From positions 20,630 through 84,629 of the forward strand of contig JAURWY010000008.1 of assembly GCA_030654695.1 (NCBI GenBank): a DNA stretch of 64,000 bases, written 5' to 3'. Shown here piece by piece: positions 47,023-56,951 of this stretch. Source of the stretch: Polaromonas sp. (lineage in GTDB: Bacteria > Pseudomonadota > Gammaproteobacteria > Burkholderiales > Burkholderiaceae_C). The notes beneath the pieces were generated by a model. It searched no databases. It saw only the letters and a program-made list of their open reading frames with translations, and had not been told where the DNA came from. A program made the translations under genes and the position numbers. Positions within the stretch are counted from its first letter, which is position 1. Each line of letters begins with the position of its first letter.

Positions 47023-48914
47023 GACTTAGTCCGCGGCGGCGCCTTGTCTGGGGCGACGGTGCCGAGTTCCAGATCAAAGTCAAGCTTGGAGAAAGGCGGC
47101 GCGGGCGGTGGGTTGGCTGCGGCGGACTGGTACAGCGGATTGGTCGGGTCTAAGGCCTGGCCTTTTTTGCAAATTCGTTCCCAATTGGCGCCTTTTCCGC
47201 CGGTGATGGCCAGCGCTTCAATCGCTAAACTCTCAAAGCTAGCGGCATCATCGCGGTCAACGTACATGTCCATCAGTTCGATGTGCAGGGCCAGCCGTTG
47301 CGGTATGCGCTTGATGGCGCTGCGCAAAAGGACTTCAGCTGCAGCCTCGTTGCCGCGGGCCAGCTCGCTTTGCGCCAGCGTCAATGGATCGTCTTCGAGC
47401 AGGTCTTGGCGAGCTGCGGGTGATGATGGCTTTGCGGCCTCTACTGGGGCGCTGTCAATCGAGGGTTCGATGGATTCGCTGTAGTCATTGTCCGCACGGC
47501 CCGCAACCGGCATGTTGGATTGAAATCGCCCATTTTTTTGATCAGTTGAATTTCGGCGGAATCGAAAAAATACCCAAGCCAATAGCAAGCCTAAAAATCC
47601 AGCGGTGGCTGGCAGTACGACAGGGTTCTTCGACAATCGGTCAATCAAACCAGCGGCCAGATCGTCGGCCTGAGCCACCGCTGGCGGAGAGCCGATGGCC
47701 ACTGTCGGGTCTGCCGGAGTGGCTGGAACTGGCTCGTTTGTTGAAGGAGCGCCCCCCAGTTTGTTCAGGTCGCTGATGTTTTTCGACAGCTCCGTTAAGC
47801 GGTCGGCAGCTTCTTTGGCTTGACGCTCTTGAGAGAGTTTTTCTTCAGCATTGCCGGCACCCGGAACCGCATTTTTGAGTGCGCCCTTGGACAGGGTCAG
47901 TTTGTCGGCGGCGGCTGCAGCAGCGGTTTTTTCTTCCACCTTGCTTTGCACTTTGCCGGTGGCTTCGCGACCCGAAGGGCTGACTTGAGCGTTGCTGGCG
48001 TTGCTGGCGAGTTGCTGGCGGAAGGCGTTGAAATCCCGACTTTGGGCAACGATGGATTGACGCGCCTCGTCACGCGTCACTGTTGTTGCATCGGCGGCGG
48101 TCGGCATGGCCAGCACCGCACCGGCTTTGAGTCGGTTCACGTTGCCTGCCACGAAGGCATCCGGGTTGCTGCGCAACAGGGCCACCAGCATTTGGTCGAG
48201 CGACACGTTAGCGGGCAGGCCTTGCAGGGCCAGTTGGCCTGCGGTGTCGCCGCGAATGACGGTGACACGCTTGGCAGATTCTGCACGGGGGGAAGGTGCT
48301 GGGCTGCTGGCGTTATTCGCTGGTGTGGGGTCTGTCGTTGGTGCAGGCGCAGCGGCAGCGGCAGCAGCAGGCGCAGCCGCCATCGGCAGAACCGGTGCCA
48401 CCGGCGCGGTCGCCGTGACGGCTTTCGGTGGCGTCAACAAGAGGGTGAAGTCGCGTGTAATTTTTCCGTAGGCCCAGCTGACCTCCAGCACAACGTCCAT
48501 AAACGCTGCCGTGGTAGGTTTGCTGTTGCTGAGCAGCAGAACAGCACTGCCGTCTGGCGATCGCTGCAAGCTGAACTGCATGCTGCTCAGGTCGGGGTTG
48601 TAGTCTAGGCCCATGGCCTTGTAGGCTTCCGCTGAGGCGATCGACGGCTTGAAAGTCTCGGCAACCGCCGCGGTCAGATCGATGATGTCAACTTCAGCTC
48701 GCAAGGGTTCGCCGATCGACGAGAGCACATTGAGTCGGCCCAAGGCGAGCGCGTGGGCATCGAAGCTCGACAAGCTGCCTAGTCCCATTAGACCGCATAG
48801 CGCCAAGGTCATTGCGCTGAGCTTGCGGTGGCATGCCTGTCGCACAATGCCCACTTCTGCGAGGCCTTGCACGGTCATCGGGACAGGGGCTGTTTTTCTC
48901 AAACTTGATCGCAC
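47019..48914 (-). CDS. fimV: FimV-like peptidoglycan-binding protein
   Basis: 631 residues: leader and hydrophobic segment (about 30-50), FimV N-terminal domain (ALALGRLNVLSSIGEPLRAE), Ala/Pro linker, a LysM-like domain (about 217-271), a coiled-coil/low-complexity part, one membrane helix (about 430-448) and a cytosolic TPR-like C-terminus (EDDPLTLAQSELARGNEAAA). In Pseudomonas FimV supports type IV pilus assembly and polar organisation; the role here is presumed similar. It lies between asd and truA, its usual place in Burkholderiales. Confidence 0.88.
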   Translation of the reverse strand: MRSSLRKTAPVPMTVQGLAEVGIVRQACHRKLSAMTLALCGLMGLGSLSSFDAHALALGRLNVLSSIGEPLRAEVDIIDLTAAVAETFKPSIASAEAYKAMGLDYNPDLSSMQFSLQRSPDGSAVLLLSNSKPTTAAFMDVVLEVSWAYGKITRDFTLLLTPPKAVTATAPVAPVLPMAAAPAAAAAAAPAPTTDPTPANNASSPAPSPRAESAKRVTVIRGDTAGQLALQGLPANVSLDQMLVALLRSNPDAFVAGNVNRLKAGAVLAMPTAADATTVTRDEARQSIVAQSRDFNAFRQQLASNASNAQVSPSGREATGKVQSKVEEKTAAAAAADKLTLSKGALKNAVPGAGNAEEKLSQERQAKEAADRLTELSKNISDLNKLGGAPSTNEPVPATPADPTVAIGSPPAVAQADDLAAGLIDRLSKNPVVLPATAGFLGLLLAWVFFRFRRNSTDQKNGRFQSNMPVAGRADNDYSESIEPSIDSAPVEAAKPSSPAARQDLLEDDPLTLAQSELARGNEAAAEVLLRSAIKRIPQRLALHIELMDMYVDRDDAASFESLAIEALAITGGKGANWERICKKGQALDPTNPLYQSAAANPPPAPPFSKLDFDLELGTVAPDKAPPRTKS

Positions 48915-48970
48915 GGCATCCCTAGCAAGAGGTTATTAAAAACCGACAGTAACACCAAGACCCCGCTGAC

Positions 48971-50101
48971 TCAAGCTTCCAGCAAAATGCGCAGCATGCG
49001 GCGCAGTGGCTCGGCAGCGCCCCACAAGAGCTGGTCGCCCACGGTGAAGGCGCCGACATAGTCGTCGCCCATGGCCAATTTGCGGATGCGGCCGACCGGA
49101 ATCCGCATGGTGCCGGTGACGGCCACGGGGGTCAGGTCGCGGATACTGGCTTCGCGGGTGTTGGGCACCACTTGGACCCACTCGTTGTCGGCGGCGATCA
49201 TGGCTTCGATATCGGCCACCGGCACATTTTTCTTCAGCTTGAAGGTCAATGCCTGGCTGTGGCAACGCATGGCGCCGATGCGCACACAAAAGCCATCAAC
49301 CGGAACGGCAGGGCTGCCAAAACCTTCACCTTGGGCGAGGATCTTGTTGGTCTCCGCCATGCCCTTCCATTCTTCTTTGGACATGCCGTCGCCCAGATCT
49401 TTGTCGATCCAAGGAATCAGCGATCCGCCCAGCGGGACGCCGAAGTTGGCGGTCTCAGCGGCCGTCAAGCTGCGCTGTTTGGCAATGACCTTGCGGTCGA
49501 TCTCCAAGATCGCGCTTTTCGGGTCGTTCAGCAGGTCTTTGACTTCGGCGTTCAGCGTGCCGTATTGCGTCAGCAATTCGCGCATGTGCTGGGCACCGCC
49601 GCCAGACGCGGCTTGGTAGGTTTGGGTGCTCATCCACTCGACGAGGCCGGCCTTGTAGAGTGCGCCCACGCCCATTAGCATGCAGCTGACGGTGCAGTTG
49701 CCGCCAACCCAGTTCTTGCCGCCGCGCTGAATGGCGTTTTTGATCACTGGCAAATTGACAGGGTCCAGCACGATGACCGCGTCATCGTTCATGCGCAGTG
49801 TTGATGCAGCGTCAATCCAGTGACCGGTCCAGCCAGCAGCGCGCAGTTTTGGGAAGACTTCAGCCGTGTAATCGCCGCCTTGGGCCGTCAAAATGATGTC
49901 GCATTTTTTCAGCGCGTCAATGTCAAAAGCATCCTTCAGCGTGGTTTCGTTTTTCGCCTGTGCAGGCGCCTTGCCGCCGGCATTTGAGGTTGAGAAAAAC
50001 ATCGGCTCGATCAGGCCAAAGTCGCCCTCGGCCTGCATGCGGTCTATCAACACCGAGCCGACCATGCCGCGCCAGCCTACGAGTCCTACTAATTTGAACA
50101 T
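48971..50101 (-). CDS. asd: Aspartate-semialdehyde dehydrogenase
   Basis: Second step of the aspartate family pathway (lysine, threonine, methionine, diaminopimelate). 376 residues: [18 protein letters not shown] nucleotide loop, the catalytic Cys in [12 protein letters not shown], and the catalytic His in [16 protein letters not shown] 50101 is used; the TTG two codons upstream is not. The leader carries a terminator-like hairpin 20 bases before the start, suggesting attenuation. Confidence 0.96.
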   Translation of the reverse strand: MFKLVGLVGWRGMVGSVLIDRMQAEGDFGLIEPMFFSTSNAGGKAPAQAKNETTLKDAFDIDALKKCDIILTAQGGDYTAEVFPKLRAAGWTGHWIDAASTLRMNDDAVIVLDPVNLPVIKNAIQRGGKNWVGGNCTVSCMLMGVGALYKAGLVEWMSTQTYQAASGGGAQHMRELLTQYGTLNAEVKDLLNDPKSAILEIDRKVIAKQRSLTAAETANFGVPLGGSLIPWIDKDLGDGMSKEEWKGMAETNKILAQGEGFGSPAVPVDGFCVRIGAMRCHSQALTFKLKKNVPVADIEAMIAADNEWVQVVPNTREASIRDLTPVAVTGTMRIPVGRIRKLAMGDDYVGAFTVGDQLLWGAAEPLRRMLRILLEA

Positions 50102-50471
50102 TTTCAACGCCCTTTGAATTTAAAAAAACAGTGTCAGATCAGACTGTTTGCCCGGCTCGTCTGGCCGGGGAGGCGCACGACGAACCAAACTGGATCAGCC
50201 CTTTAGGGTCAAGATGTTGGTCGTGATTTCACGCATATGGAATCTCGCTGTATCCTCAGCGCAGATGATCAGGGTGATCTGATAGGCGTTAAACATGCGA
50301 ATTATTGTAGCAATCTGAAGCTATGGGATCGCATGCGATGCCTCCAAGGCAGTCGCCAATCGTCCGCTTCCTAACGCTTGAAACCATAAGAATTAAAAAT
50401 TCAAGGTTCAGTACTCTTCAATGATATAACCTCAGCGAGGGGAAACGTTGGTCTACTGGTAAAGTTTAAAG
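50102..50471 (-). other. Non-coding region: asd leader and promoter area
   Basis: 370 bases without a gene. On the minus strand TGCTACAAT (50312-50304) is an extended -10 element; from there to asd there are about 195 leader bases with several hairpins, the last resembling a terminator. On the plus strand it must also hold the promoter of the small gene at 50472, for which I see no strong consensus. Confidence 0.5.
50122..50169 (-). terminator. Tandem hairpins with T-run just before asd (candidate attenuator)
   Basis: Reading toward asd: a GC-rich stem CCCGGC/GCCGGG (50169-50151), then AAACAGT / ACTGTTT (50149-50126) ending in seven T, 20 bases before the asd start. The loop of the second hairpin is complementary over 7 bases to a leader segment at 50275-50281, so an alternative fold is possible. 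Confidence 0.5.
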
Positions 50472-50738
50472 ATGGAAAAAATTCAAGCTGCGATTATCCA
50501 AGAGCGGGGCGTTAAGTTCACGGTTGTCATCGTTCAGCAACATCTGTTTGAGTCCCAAGCAGAGTGCCAAACGACAGCCCACGCATTTGAGCCTTATTTC
50601 CCTGGCATGCCGATCATCTTGATGGCGCAAGACAGTCGTGGCACACCCTCTTACTGGGGTCGCAAAGATATTGTCAGTTTCCTGTCCGGCGTGGCGCTGA
50701 CGCGATTCCCATGGAAAGAGTACAAGTTCGACGTCTGA
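50472..50738 (+). CDS. Small conserved-looking protein of unknown function
   Basis: 88 residues, soluble, mixed alpha/beta prediction: IQAAIIQERGVKFTVVIVQQ, then FPGMPIILMAQDSRGTPSYWGRKDIVSFLSG. I do not recognise the family. Codon use and the regular hydrophobic pattern look coding, and the gene stands alone on the plus strand between asd and leuB, both on the opposite strand. There is no good SD before the ATG. Confidence 0.6.
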   Translation: MEKIQAAIIQERGVKFTVVIVQQHLFESQAECQTTAHAFEPYFPGMPIILMAQDSRGTPSYWGRKDIVSFLSGVALTRFPWKEYKFDV

Positions 50739-50754
50739 CAGACTTCGCCAGCCC

Positions 50755-51828
50755 TCAGCCCAGCGCTTTTACAACAGCATCGCCCATCTCGACGGTACCG
50801 ACACGGGTGGTGCCTTCGCTGTAGATGTCTGGTGTGCGTAAGCCCTGGCTTAAGACCGCATCCACCGCTTTTTCGATGCGTGCAGCAGCTTCTGGCTGGT
50901 TCAAGCTGAAGCGCAGCATCATGGCGGCGCTCAAAATCGTGGCCAGCGGATTGGCCACGCCTTTGCCGGCGATGTCAGGTGCGCTGCCATGGCTCGGTTC
51001 GTACAAGCCTTGGTTCTGGGCATTCAGACTGGCCGATGGCAACATGCCAATGCTGCCGGTGAGCATGGCCGCAGCGTCGCTCAAGATGTCGCCAAACATG
51101 TTGCCGGTGACCACCACGTCAAATTTTTTCGGTGCTTTCACCAGTTGCATGGCGGCGTTGTCGACATACATGTGGTCTAGCGCGACGTCGGGATATTGCA
51201 GGCCGATCTCGGTCACCACGTCTTTCCAGAGTTGAAATGTTTCCAGCACGTTGGCTTTGTCGACGCTGGTGACACGTTGGCTGCGTTTGCGTGCCGCTTG
51301 AAAAGCCACGTGCGCGATGCGCTCGATTTCCGGGCGCGAATAGCGCATGGTGTCGAAGGCTTCTTCGCTGCCGGGGAAGTGTCCGTCAGTGGCGACGCGG
51401 CGACCGCGTGGCTGGCCAAAGTAAATGTCACCGGTCAGCTCGCGAATGATGAGAATGTCGAGGCCCGACACCAGCTCGCGCTTCAGGCTGGAAGCGTCCA
51501 CCAACTGCGGGTAGCAGATGGCGGGGCGAAAGTTGGCAAACAGGGCGAGGTTTTTGCGCAGACCCAAAATGGCTTGCTCAGGCCGCAGCGGCCGGTCCAG
51601 CGTGTCATATTTCCAGTCGCCGACGGCGCCAAACAAAATCGCATCCGAGGCCTTGGCCAGTGCCAGTGTGGCCTCGGGTAACGGGTGTCCGTGGGCGTCA
51701 AAAGCGGCACCACCCACCAGAGCGGTTTCCAGTGTCATGTCCAAGTCCAGAACCTTGAGAACTTTGACGGCCTCAGCCACGATTTCAGTGCCGATACCAT
51801 CACCGGGAAGTACTGCAATTTTCATCAT
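50755..51828 (-). CDS. leuB: 3-isopropylmalate dehydrogenase
   Basis: NAD-dependent oxidative decarboxylation in leucine synthesis. 357 residues: [32 protein letters not shown], and the metal/NAD site with [16 protein letters not shown] and [20 protein letters not shown]. Two adjacent ATG codons (51828, 51825) can start it. Last of leuC-leuD-leuB on the minus strand. Confidence 0.97.
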   Translation of the reverse strand: MMKIAVLPGDGIGTEIVAEAVKVLKVLDLDMTLETALVGGAAFDAHGHPLPEATLALAKASDAILFGAVGDWKYDTLDRPLRPEQAILGLRKNLALFANFRPAICYPQLVDASSLKRELVSGLDILIIRELTGDIYFGQPRGRRVATDGHFPGSEEAFDTMRYSRPEIERIAHVAFQAARKRSQRVTSVDKANVLETFQLWKDVVTEIGLQYPDVALDHMYVDNAAMQLVKAPKKFDVVVTGNMFGDILSDAAAMLTGSIGMLPSASLNAQNQGLYEPSHGSAPDIAGKGVANPLATILSAAMMLRFSLNQPEAAARIEKAVDAVLSQGLRTPDIYSEGTTRVGTVEMGDAVVKALG

Positions 51829-51889
51829 CTAACCATTCATGCGTTGCGGGCTGAGCCGCGAATTAAGGGGCGCGTAAAGTCGCGAAAGG

Positions 51890-52540
51890 TCAGACCTGAT
51901 GCGTATGGGCCAACCAAGGTTTGCTGGCCAGTCGTTCAGATTCAAAAGCCTTGATTTTGTCGCTTTGGCGCAAGGTCAGGCCGATGTCGTCCAGGCCGCC
52001 CAGCAGGCAAAACTTGCGGAAGGGCTGGACGTCGAACGGCAGCTCTTCGCCCTGCGGTTTGATCACCACTTGGCGCTCGAGGTCAATGGTCAATTGGTAC
52101 CCCGGGAACGCCAGTGCATCGGCAAACAGCTGGCCCACTTGGGCTTCAGGCAAGACGATCGGCAGCAAGCCGTTCTTAAAGCTGTTGTTGTAAAAAATGT
52201 CCGCGTAGCTGGGGGCAATGATGACCCGAAAGCCATATTGATCGAGGGCCCAAGGCGCGTGTTCGCGGGAGGAGCCGCAGCCAAAGTTTTTGCGCGCCAG
52301 CAAAATGGACGCGCCTTTGTAACGGGACTGGTTCAGCACGAAGTCTGGGTTCGGCTTGCGTGAGGCCGGGTCTTGACCGGGAAAGCCAGCGTCGAGGTAG
52401 CGCCAGGCGTCAAACAGGTTGGGGCCAAAGCCAGTCTTCCGGATTGATTTGAGAAATTGCTTTGGAATGATGGCGTCCGTGTCCACGTTCTCGCGGTCCA
52501 TGGGTGCCACTAGGCCTTGGTGTAAGGTGAATTTTTGCAT
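51890..52540 (-). CDS. leuD: 3-isopropylmalate dehydratase small subunit
   Basis: Swivel domain of isopropylmalate isomerase, working with LeuC. 216 residues: [21 protein letters not shown] and [19 protein letters not shown] are the signature segments. It follows leuC by 14 bases; leuB follows 61 bases later. Confidence 0.97.
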   Translation of the reverse strand: MQKFTLHQGLVAPMDRENVDTDAIIPKQFLKSIRKTGFGPNLFDAWRYLDAGFPGQDPASRKPNPDFVLNQSRYKGASILLARKNFGCGSSREHAPWALDQYGFRVIIAPSYADIFYNNSFKNGLLPIVLPEAQVGQLFADALAFPGYQLTIDLERQVVIKPQGEELPFDVQPFRKFCLLGGLDDIGLTLRQSDKIKAFESERLASKPWLAHTHQV

Positions 52541-52554
52541 GATGATGGGTCGGC

Positions 52555-54003
52555 TTAAGCGAACTTGCGGATGTCAACGAAGTGGCCGTGCACGGCGGCC
52601 GCGGCAGCCATGGCCGGGCTGACCAGATGGGTCCGCCCACCGGCACCTTGACGGCCTTCGAAGTTGCGGTTGCTGGTCGAGGCGCAGCGCTCGCCCGGCT
52701 CTAGCCGGTCAGCGTTCATCGCCAGACACATCGAGCAACCCGGCTCGCGCCATTCAAAACCGGCGGCGACAAAAATCTTGTCTAGGCCTTCTCGTTCGGC
52801 TTGTTCTTTGACCAAGCCGGAGCCCGGCACAACCATGGCGAGCTTGACGTTTTTAGCGACTTTTTGGCCGATCTTTTTGACGATGGCTGCGGCTTCGCGG
52901 ATATCTTCAATGCGGCTGTTGGTGCAAGAGCCGATGAAGACTTTGTCGATCATGATGTCGTTGATCGCCTTGCCGGGTGCCAGACCCATGTAGGTCAAGG
53001 CGCGCTCAATGGCATCGCGTTTGTTGGCGTCTTTTTCCTTGTCCGGATCGGGCAGGATGTCTTCGATCGACAGCACCATCTCAGGCGAGGTGCCCCAGGT
53101 GACTTGTGGCCTGATGCTGCCCGCGTCGAGTTCGACCACGGCGTCAAATTTGGCACCTGCGTCGGAGCGCAGGGTGTTCCAGTACTGAACCGCCATGTCC
53201 CACTCGGGCCCACCGACAAACTGGCCGGTTTTGGGGTCGGTGCCGGGGGCGAGTAAACGGCCCTTGAGGTAGTCGATGGTTTTTTGGTCGACGGCCACCA
53301 GACCGGCGCGGGCGCCGGCTTCGATCGCCATGTTGCAGACCGTCATGCGGCCTTCCATACTCAGCGCACGGATTGCGGCGCCGCCAAATTCGATGGTGTA
53401 ACCGGTGCCGCCCGCCGTGCCGATCTTGCCGATGATGGCCAGCACGATGTCTTTGCCTGTCAGGCCGGGCGCCAGTGTGCCTTCGACTTTGATAAGCAAG
53501 TTTTTAGCCTTCTTGGCCAGCAGCGTTTGCGTCGCCATGACGTGCTCGACTTCGCTGGTGCCAATGCCGTGCGCCAGTGCGCCAAAGGCACCGTGCGTGG
53601 AGGTGTGCGAGTCGCCACAGACGACGGTCATGCCGGGCAGCGTGGCGCCATTTTCAGGTCCCATGACGTGGATGATGCCTTGCCGCTTGGAGAGAAACGG
53701 GAAGTAGGCGGCAGCGCCAAACTCTGCGATGTTGCTGTCCAGGGTGACAATTTGTTCTTTGCTGACCGCGTCGGTCAGGCCGTCGTAACCCAGCTCCCAA
53801 CCGGTGGTTGGCGTGTTGTGGTCGGCGGTGGCGACGATGGAGCTGATGCGCCAGACCTTGCGGCCAGCTTCGCGCAGGCCTTCAAAGGCTTGCGGGCTGG
53901 TCACTTCATGGACCAGATGGCGGTCGATGTAGAGGATGGCTGTGCCATCTTCTTCGGTGTGGACGACGTGTTCGTCCCAGATCTTGTCGTAGAGGGTGCG
54001 CAT
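52555..54003 (-). CDS. leuC: 3-isopropylmalate dehydratase large subunit
   Basis: Aconitase-family [4Fe-4S] subunit that isomerises 2- to 3-isopropylmalate. 482 residues. Cluster ligands: Cys in [14 protein letters not shown] and the pair in [31 protein letters not shown] and [15 protein letters not shown] are typical. It starts 47 bases after the MobA-like gene on the same strand; no leu leader peptide or T-box-like structure is seen in that short gap. Confidence 0.96.
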   Translation of the reverse strand: MRTLYDKIWDEHVVHTEEDGTAILYIDRHLVHEVTSPQAFEGLREAGRKVWRISSIVATADHNTPTTGWELGYDGLTDAVSKEQIVTLDSNIAEFGAAAYFPFLSKRQGIIHVMGPENGATLPGMTVVCGDSHTSTHGAFGALAHGIGTSEVEHVMATQTLLAKKAKNLLIKVEGTLAPGLTGKDIVLAIIGKIGTAGGTGYTIEFGGAAIRALSMEGRMTVCNMAIEAGARAGLVAVDQKTIDYLKGRLLAPGTDPKTGQFVGGPEWDMAVQYWNTLRSDAGAKFDAVVELDAGSIRPQVTWGTSPEMVLSIEDILPDPDKEKDANKRDAIERALTYMGLAPGKAINDIMIDKVFIGSCTNSRIEDIREAAAIVKKIGQKVAKNVKLAMVVPGSGLVKEQAEREGLDKIFVAAGFEWREPGCSMCLAMNADRLEPGERCASTSNRNFEGRQGAGGRTHLVSPAMAAAAAVHGHFVDIRKFA

Positions 54004-54049
54004 TTATTTGTTTCCTTCGGAATTTTTTATTTTAAAGCTATGCAGGAGG

Positions 54050-54721
54050 CTATGGAGGTGTTGGGGTGGGCCATTGCAACTGTCGGACGCTGCTCAGGCG
54101 TAATTTGTCAATGTCTTCGGGTGTGTCTAGGTCTTGCACAAAATGCAGGTTGTCGCAGTCGAAGGCATGAACTTGTGGTGTGTGTTGCTGCCGCCACTGC
54201 TTACAGCCGACCGCGGGCGGGCTGGCCAGCATGGCGCTTCGCACGGCTGTCGTGAAAATCACTGGATTGCCTGGCTGTCCTTGCACGCGTGGAAACAACA
54301 GGGCTGTGCCTTCGGGCCGCTGTTCGAATGCGCCTATTAGCTGCTGCACATCTTGCGTATCAATCAAGGGCTGATCTGCCAGCGCCATCAGCACGGCGTC
54401 GGTCTGGCCACTGAGGCTTTGCAGACCCAGACGCTGCGACGATATGGGGCTTGCATCCGGGTTGGGATTTTTCACCAGCGTGACTGCAAAGTCTTTTAAG
54501 AGAGGCGCTATCTCGTTCGCATGGTGGCCCAACACGACCACCAGTTCTGCCACGCCAGCGCCCTGCAAGGCCATGATTTGGCGGCGTATCAGCGGCACAC
54601 CGTCTAGCTCCAGCAGTGACTTGGCTTTGTAGCCCATACGCGTTCCTGCCCCGGCTGCGAGCAGCACGGCCGCCACGCTCAATGACGGCTGGATGGTGTT
54701 GGCGGCAGGGACTGTTGTCAT
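54050..54721 (-). CDS. MobA/MocA-like nucleotidyltransferase
   Basis: 223 residues: VAAVLLAAGAGTRMGYKAKSL is the NTP-binding signature, followed by LADQPLIDTQDVQQLI and the C-terminal FVQDLDTPEDIDKL (metal-binding Asp). It is of the type that attaches CMP or GMP to molybdopterin (MocA/MobA), but related enzymes act on other cofactors; no molybdenum genes are nearby, so the substrate stays open. It lies 8 bases after the Cys-rich gene upstream. Confidence 0.85.
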   Translation of the reverse strand: MTTVPAANTIQPSLSVAAVLLAAGAGTRMGYKAKSLLELDGVPLIRRQIMALQGAGVAELVVVLGHHANEIAPLLKDFAVTLVKNPNPDASPISSQRLGLQSLSGQTDAVLMALADQPLIDTQDVQQLIGAFEQRPEGTALLFPRVQGQPGNPVIFTTAVRSAMLASPPAVGCKQWRQQHTPQVHAFDCDNLHFVQDLDTPEDIDKLRLSSVRQLQWPTPTPP

Positions 54722-54729
54722 GTGCGGCT

Positions 54730-55110
54730 TCAGTCGATGATATTGTCCGCATCGAGAACCCGCACGCGCGGATCGACGTTGTAGCCACCAAACTCTGTGT
54801 AGCGCAACAAGTGCCGTTCACAGCGCTTGCAGTGCCAGGCGTCGCATTGGTTGTACGGGAAAAAAGCGGGCGCGATGGGTGCATTCGGTGAGTCGTAGCG
54901 CGTGCCCTGCGGGTGGCATTCCTCGAGGGTCGGTTCGTCGATCGCAGGGTCGCGCAGGGTGCCAATCGGCGTCATTTGCGCCGACTCCCATCGATATTCA
55001 GCGAGACTTTCCCACGCTGTGCACGCACCTAAGGCGCAGCTGCAAGTCTGCGGCGACTTCGCGCCAGCCAAAGACATTCGCAGTGCGGCAGAACTGGCGA
55101 TGTGTTTCAA
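54730..55110 (-). CDS. Cys-rich protein of unknown function
   Basis: 126 residues. Two cysteine groups are seen: CSCALGAC near residue 24 and DAWHCKRCERHLLRYTEFGG near 93-112, where the CxxC could bind zinc. A conserved-looking core HPQGTRYDSPNAPIAPAFFP lies between. I do not recognise a named family. A later ATG (about 54975) would remove the first Cys group and may be the true start. Probably cotranscribed with the MobA-like gene. Confidence 0.6.
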   Translation of the reverse strand: MKHIASSAALRMSLAGAKSPQTCSCALGACTAWESLAEYRWESAQMTPIGTLRDPAIDEPTLEECHPQGTRYDSPNAPIAPAFFPYNQCDAWHCKRCERHLLRYTEFGGYNVDPRVRVLDADNIID

Positions 55111-55166
55111 GACAGTATGGCCGATCGTGGAGTTTTGAGCGTTTTAAATGGCGTGTTGTTGACGCG

Positions 55167-55191
55167 AAAAGCCCGCCGACACAAGGCGGGC
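55167..55191 (-). terminator. Terminator after gltA
   Basis: Stem GCCCGCC (55171-55177) / GGCGGGC (55185-55191) with a 7-base loop; on the minus strand it is followed by TTTT (55170-55167), 41 bases after the gltA stop. The flanking AAAAGCC/GGCTTTT bases extend the stem. Confidence 0.8.
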
Positions 55192-55231
55192 AGGCTTTTC
55201 AGGGCTGGCTTTTCAAGAAGCCGACAGCTTA

Positions 55232-56542
55232 TCAGCGTTGGCCGATAGGCTTGACGTCGCGGGTTGTTGAACCGGAGAACAGCTGGCGCGGACGGCCGAT
55301 TTTGTACTCAGGGTCGCCAATCATTTCGTTCAGCTGAGCGATCCAGCCGACCGTGCGTGCCAAGGCGAACACAGCGGTGAACAAGGGCACCGGAATACCG
55401 ATGGCGCGCTGGACAATGCCAGAGTAGAAGTCGACGTTCGGGTAGAGCTTGCGGGAGACAAAGTAATCGTCTTCGAGGGCAATTTTTTCGAGCGTCATGG
55501 CCAGCTTGAACAACGGGTCGTTTTCGAGGCCCATCTCTTGCAGCACTTCTTTGCAGGTTTCTTGCATCAGTTTGGCGCGTGGGTCGTAGTTATTTTAATC
55601 CCGGTGACCAAAACCGATCAGTTTGTCGGTTGAGTTTTTGTCTTTGATCTGCTTGATGAACTCACCGATGTTTTCGACACCGCCATTTTTTTGGATGTCA
55701 GTCAGCATGTTCAGCGCTGCTTCGTTGGCGCCGCCGTGGGCCGGGCCCCAGAGGCAAGCCACGCCGGCTGCAATGGCCGCAAACGGGTTGGTGCCCGACG
55801 AACCGCACAGGCGCACGGTCGAGGTCGAGGCATTTTGCTCGTGGTCGGCGTGCAAGATGAAGATGCGGTCAAGCGCGCGCTCGAGCACTGGGTTTACCTT
55901 GTACTCTTCGCACGGTGTGGCGAACATCGTGTGCAGGAAATTACCGGCGTAGCTCAGGTCATTGCGCGGGTACACGTAGGGCTGGCCGACGGTGTATTTG
56001 TACGCCATGGAGACCAGCGTTGGCATCTTGGCAATCAGGCGAATCGCTGCAATTTCGCGGTGTTCCGGGTTGTTGATGTCGGTGCTGTCATGGTAGAAGG
56101 CCGACAGGGCACCGACCAAGCCAGTCATGATGGCCATCGGGTGGGCATCACGGCGGAAACCGCGCATGAAATATTGCAACTGCTCGTGAACCATGGTGTG
56201 GTTGGTCACGCGGCCGACGAAATCACTTTTTTGGCTGGCGTCAGGCAACTCTCCGTAGAGCAAGAGGTGGCAAGTTTCGAGGTAGTCGCAGTTGGTGGCG
56301 AGTTGCTCAATCGGGTAGCCGCGGTACAGCAGCTCGCCTTTGTCGCCGTCGATGTAGGTGATGGCTGACTGCGTTGCCGCCGTCGACATAAAGCCTGGGT
56401 CATAAGTGAACATGCCCGTCTGTGCGTACAGCTTACGGATGTCGACCACATCGGGGCCAACGGTGCCTTGGTAAACAGGCAAGTCAACGCTGGGGGTGCC
56501 GTTGCTGAACGAGATGGTGGCTTTGTTGTCGGCTAATTTCAT
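55232..56542 (-). pseudogene. gltA: Citrate synthase gene with an in-frame TAA stop
   Basis: Type II citrate synthase, entry enzyme of the TCA cycle. One frame runs from ATG 56542 to the stop at 55232, 436 codons, the normal length, but codon 316 is TAA (55597-55595). The first part ends LIGFGHRD; after the stop the frame continues [18 protein letters not shown] and on to DVKPIGQR. Homologues read GHRVYKNYDPRAK here, so three adjacent codons (V, Y, K) are changed to D, stop, N, while everything else is intact. The truncated 315-residue product lacks the catalytic Asp region (VDFYSGIV). A very recent mutation, a read error, or stop read-through are the options. Terminated at 55167-55191. Confidence 0.85.
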
Positions 56543-56605
56543 TTTTCAATCCTTTTTATAGGGAGGATGGGTGATATCTTGGGGCATCAGTCCCGTAGGT
56601 CGGAT

Positions 56606-56941
56606 TCAAGTTTGCGCCACACCGGGTATGGCCGGAACGATCAACAGGGCCAGCACTTCCCGGGCTTCGTCGGTTGCGGCGCTGACGGCTTCGAGGTCAG
56701 TGGGTTGCTTTCTTTGCAGAAACAGGTCCAGCAGATCATTGTCTGACAAATCCATTAAATCATCCAAGCCTTTAGCTTGCCTGACGGTCAAGGAGGCAGC
56801 ATGCCTGGCAAAAAAACGTTCAAGGAACAGGTCGTTTTCAAGCAGGCCACGACGGCAACCCCAACGCAGCCGGCTGAGCGAACGCTCGTCCAGCAGCGGT
56901 GAAATGGGCGGCGTCAAAGTCTCGGGCAGGGCAGATGTCAC
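56606..56941 (-). CDS. sdhE: FAD assembly factor SdhE
   Basis: Small helper that promotes covalent attachment of FAD to SdhA. 111 residues; the core RLRWGCRRGLLENDLFLERFF contains the RGxxE motif essential for flavinylation. It has 20 extra residues at the N-terminus compared with E. coli. Placed 10 bases after sdhB and before gltA, it is clearly part of the sdh operon. Confidence 0.94.
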   Translation of the reverse strand: MTSALPETLTPPISPLLDERSLSRLRWGCRRGLLENDLFLERFFARHAASLTVRQAKGLDDLMDLSDNDLLDLFLQRKQPTDLEAVSAATDEAREVLALLIVPAIPGVAQT

Positions 56942-56951
56942 AGCGACTGTC

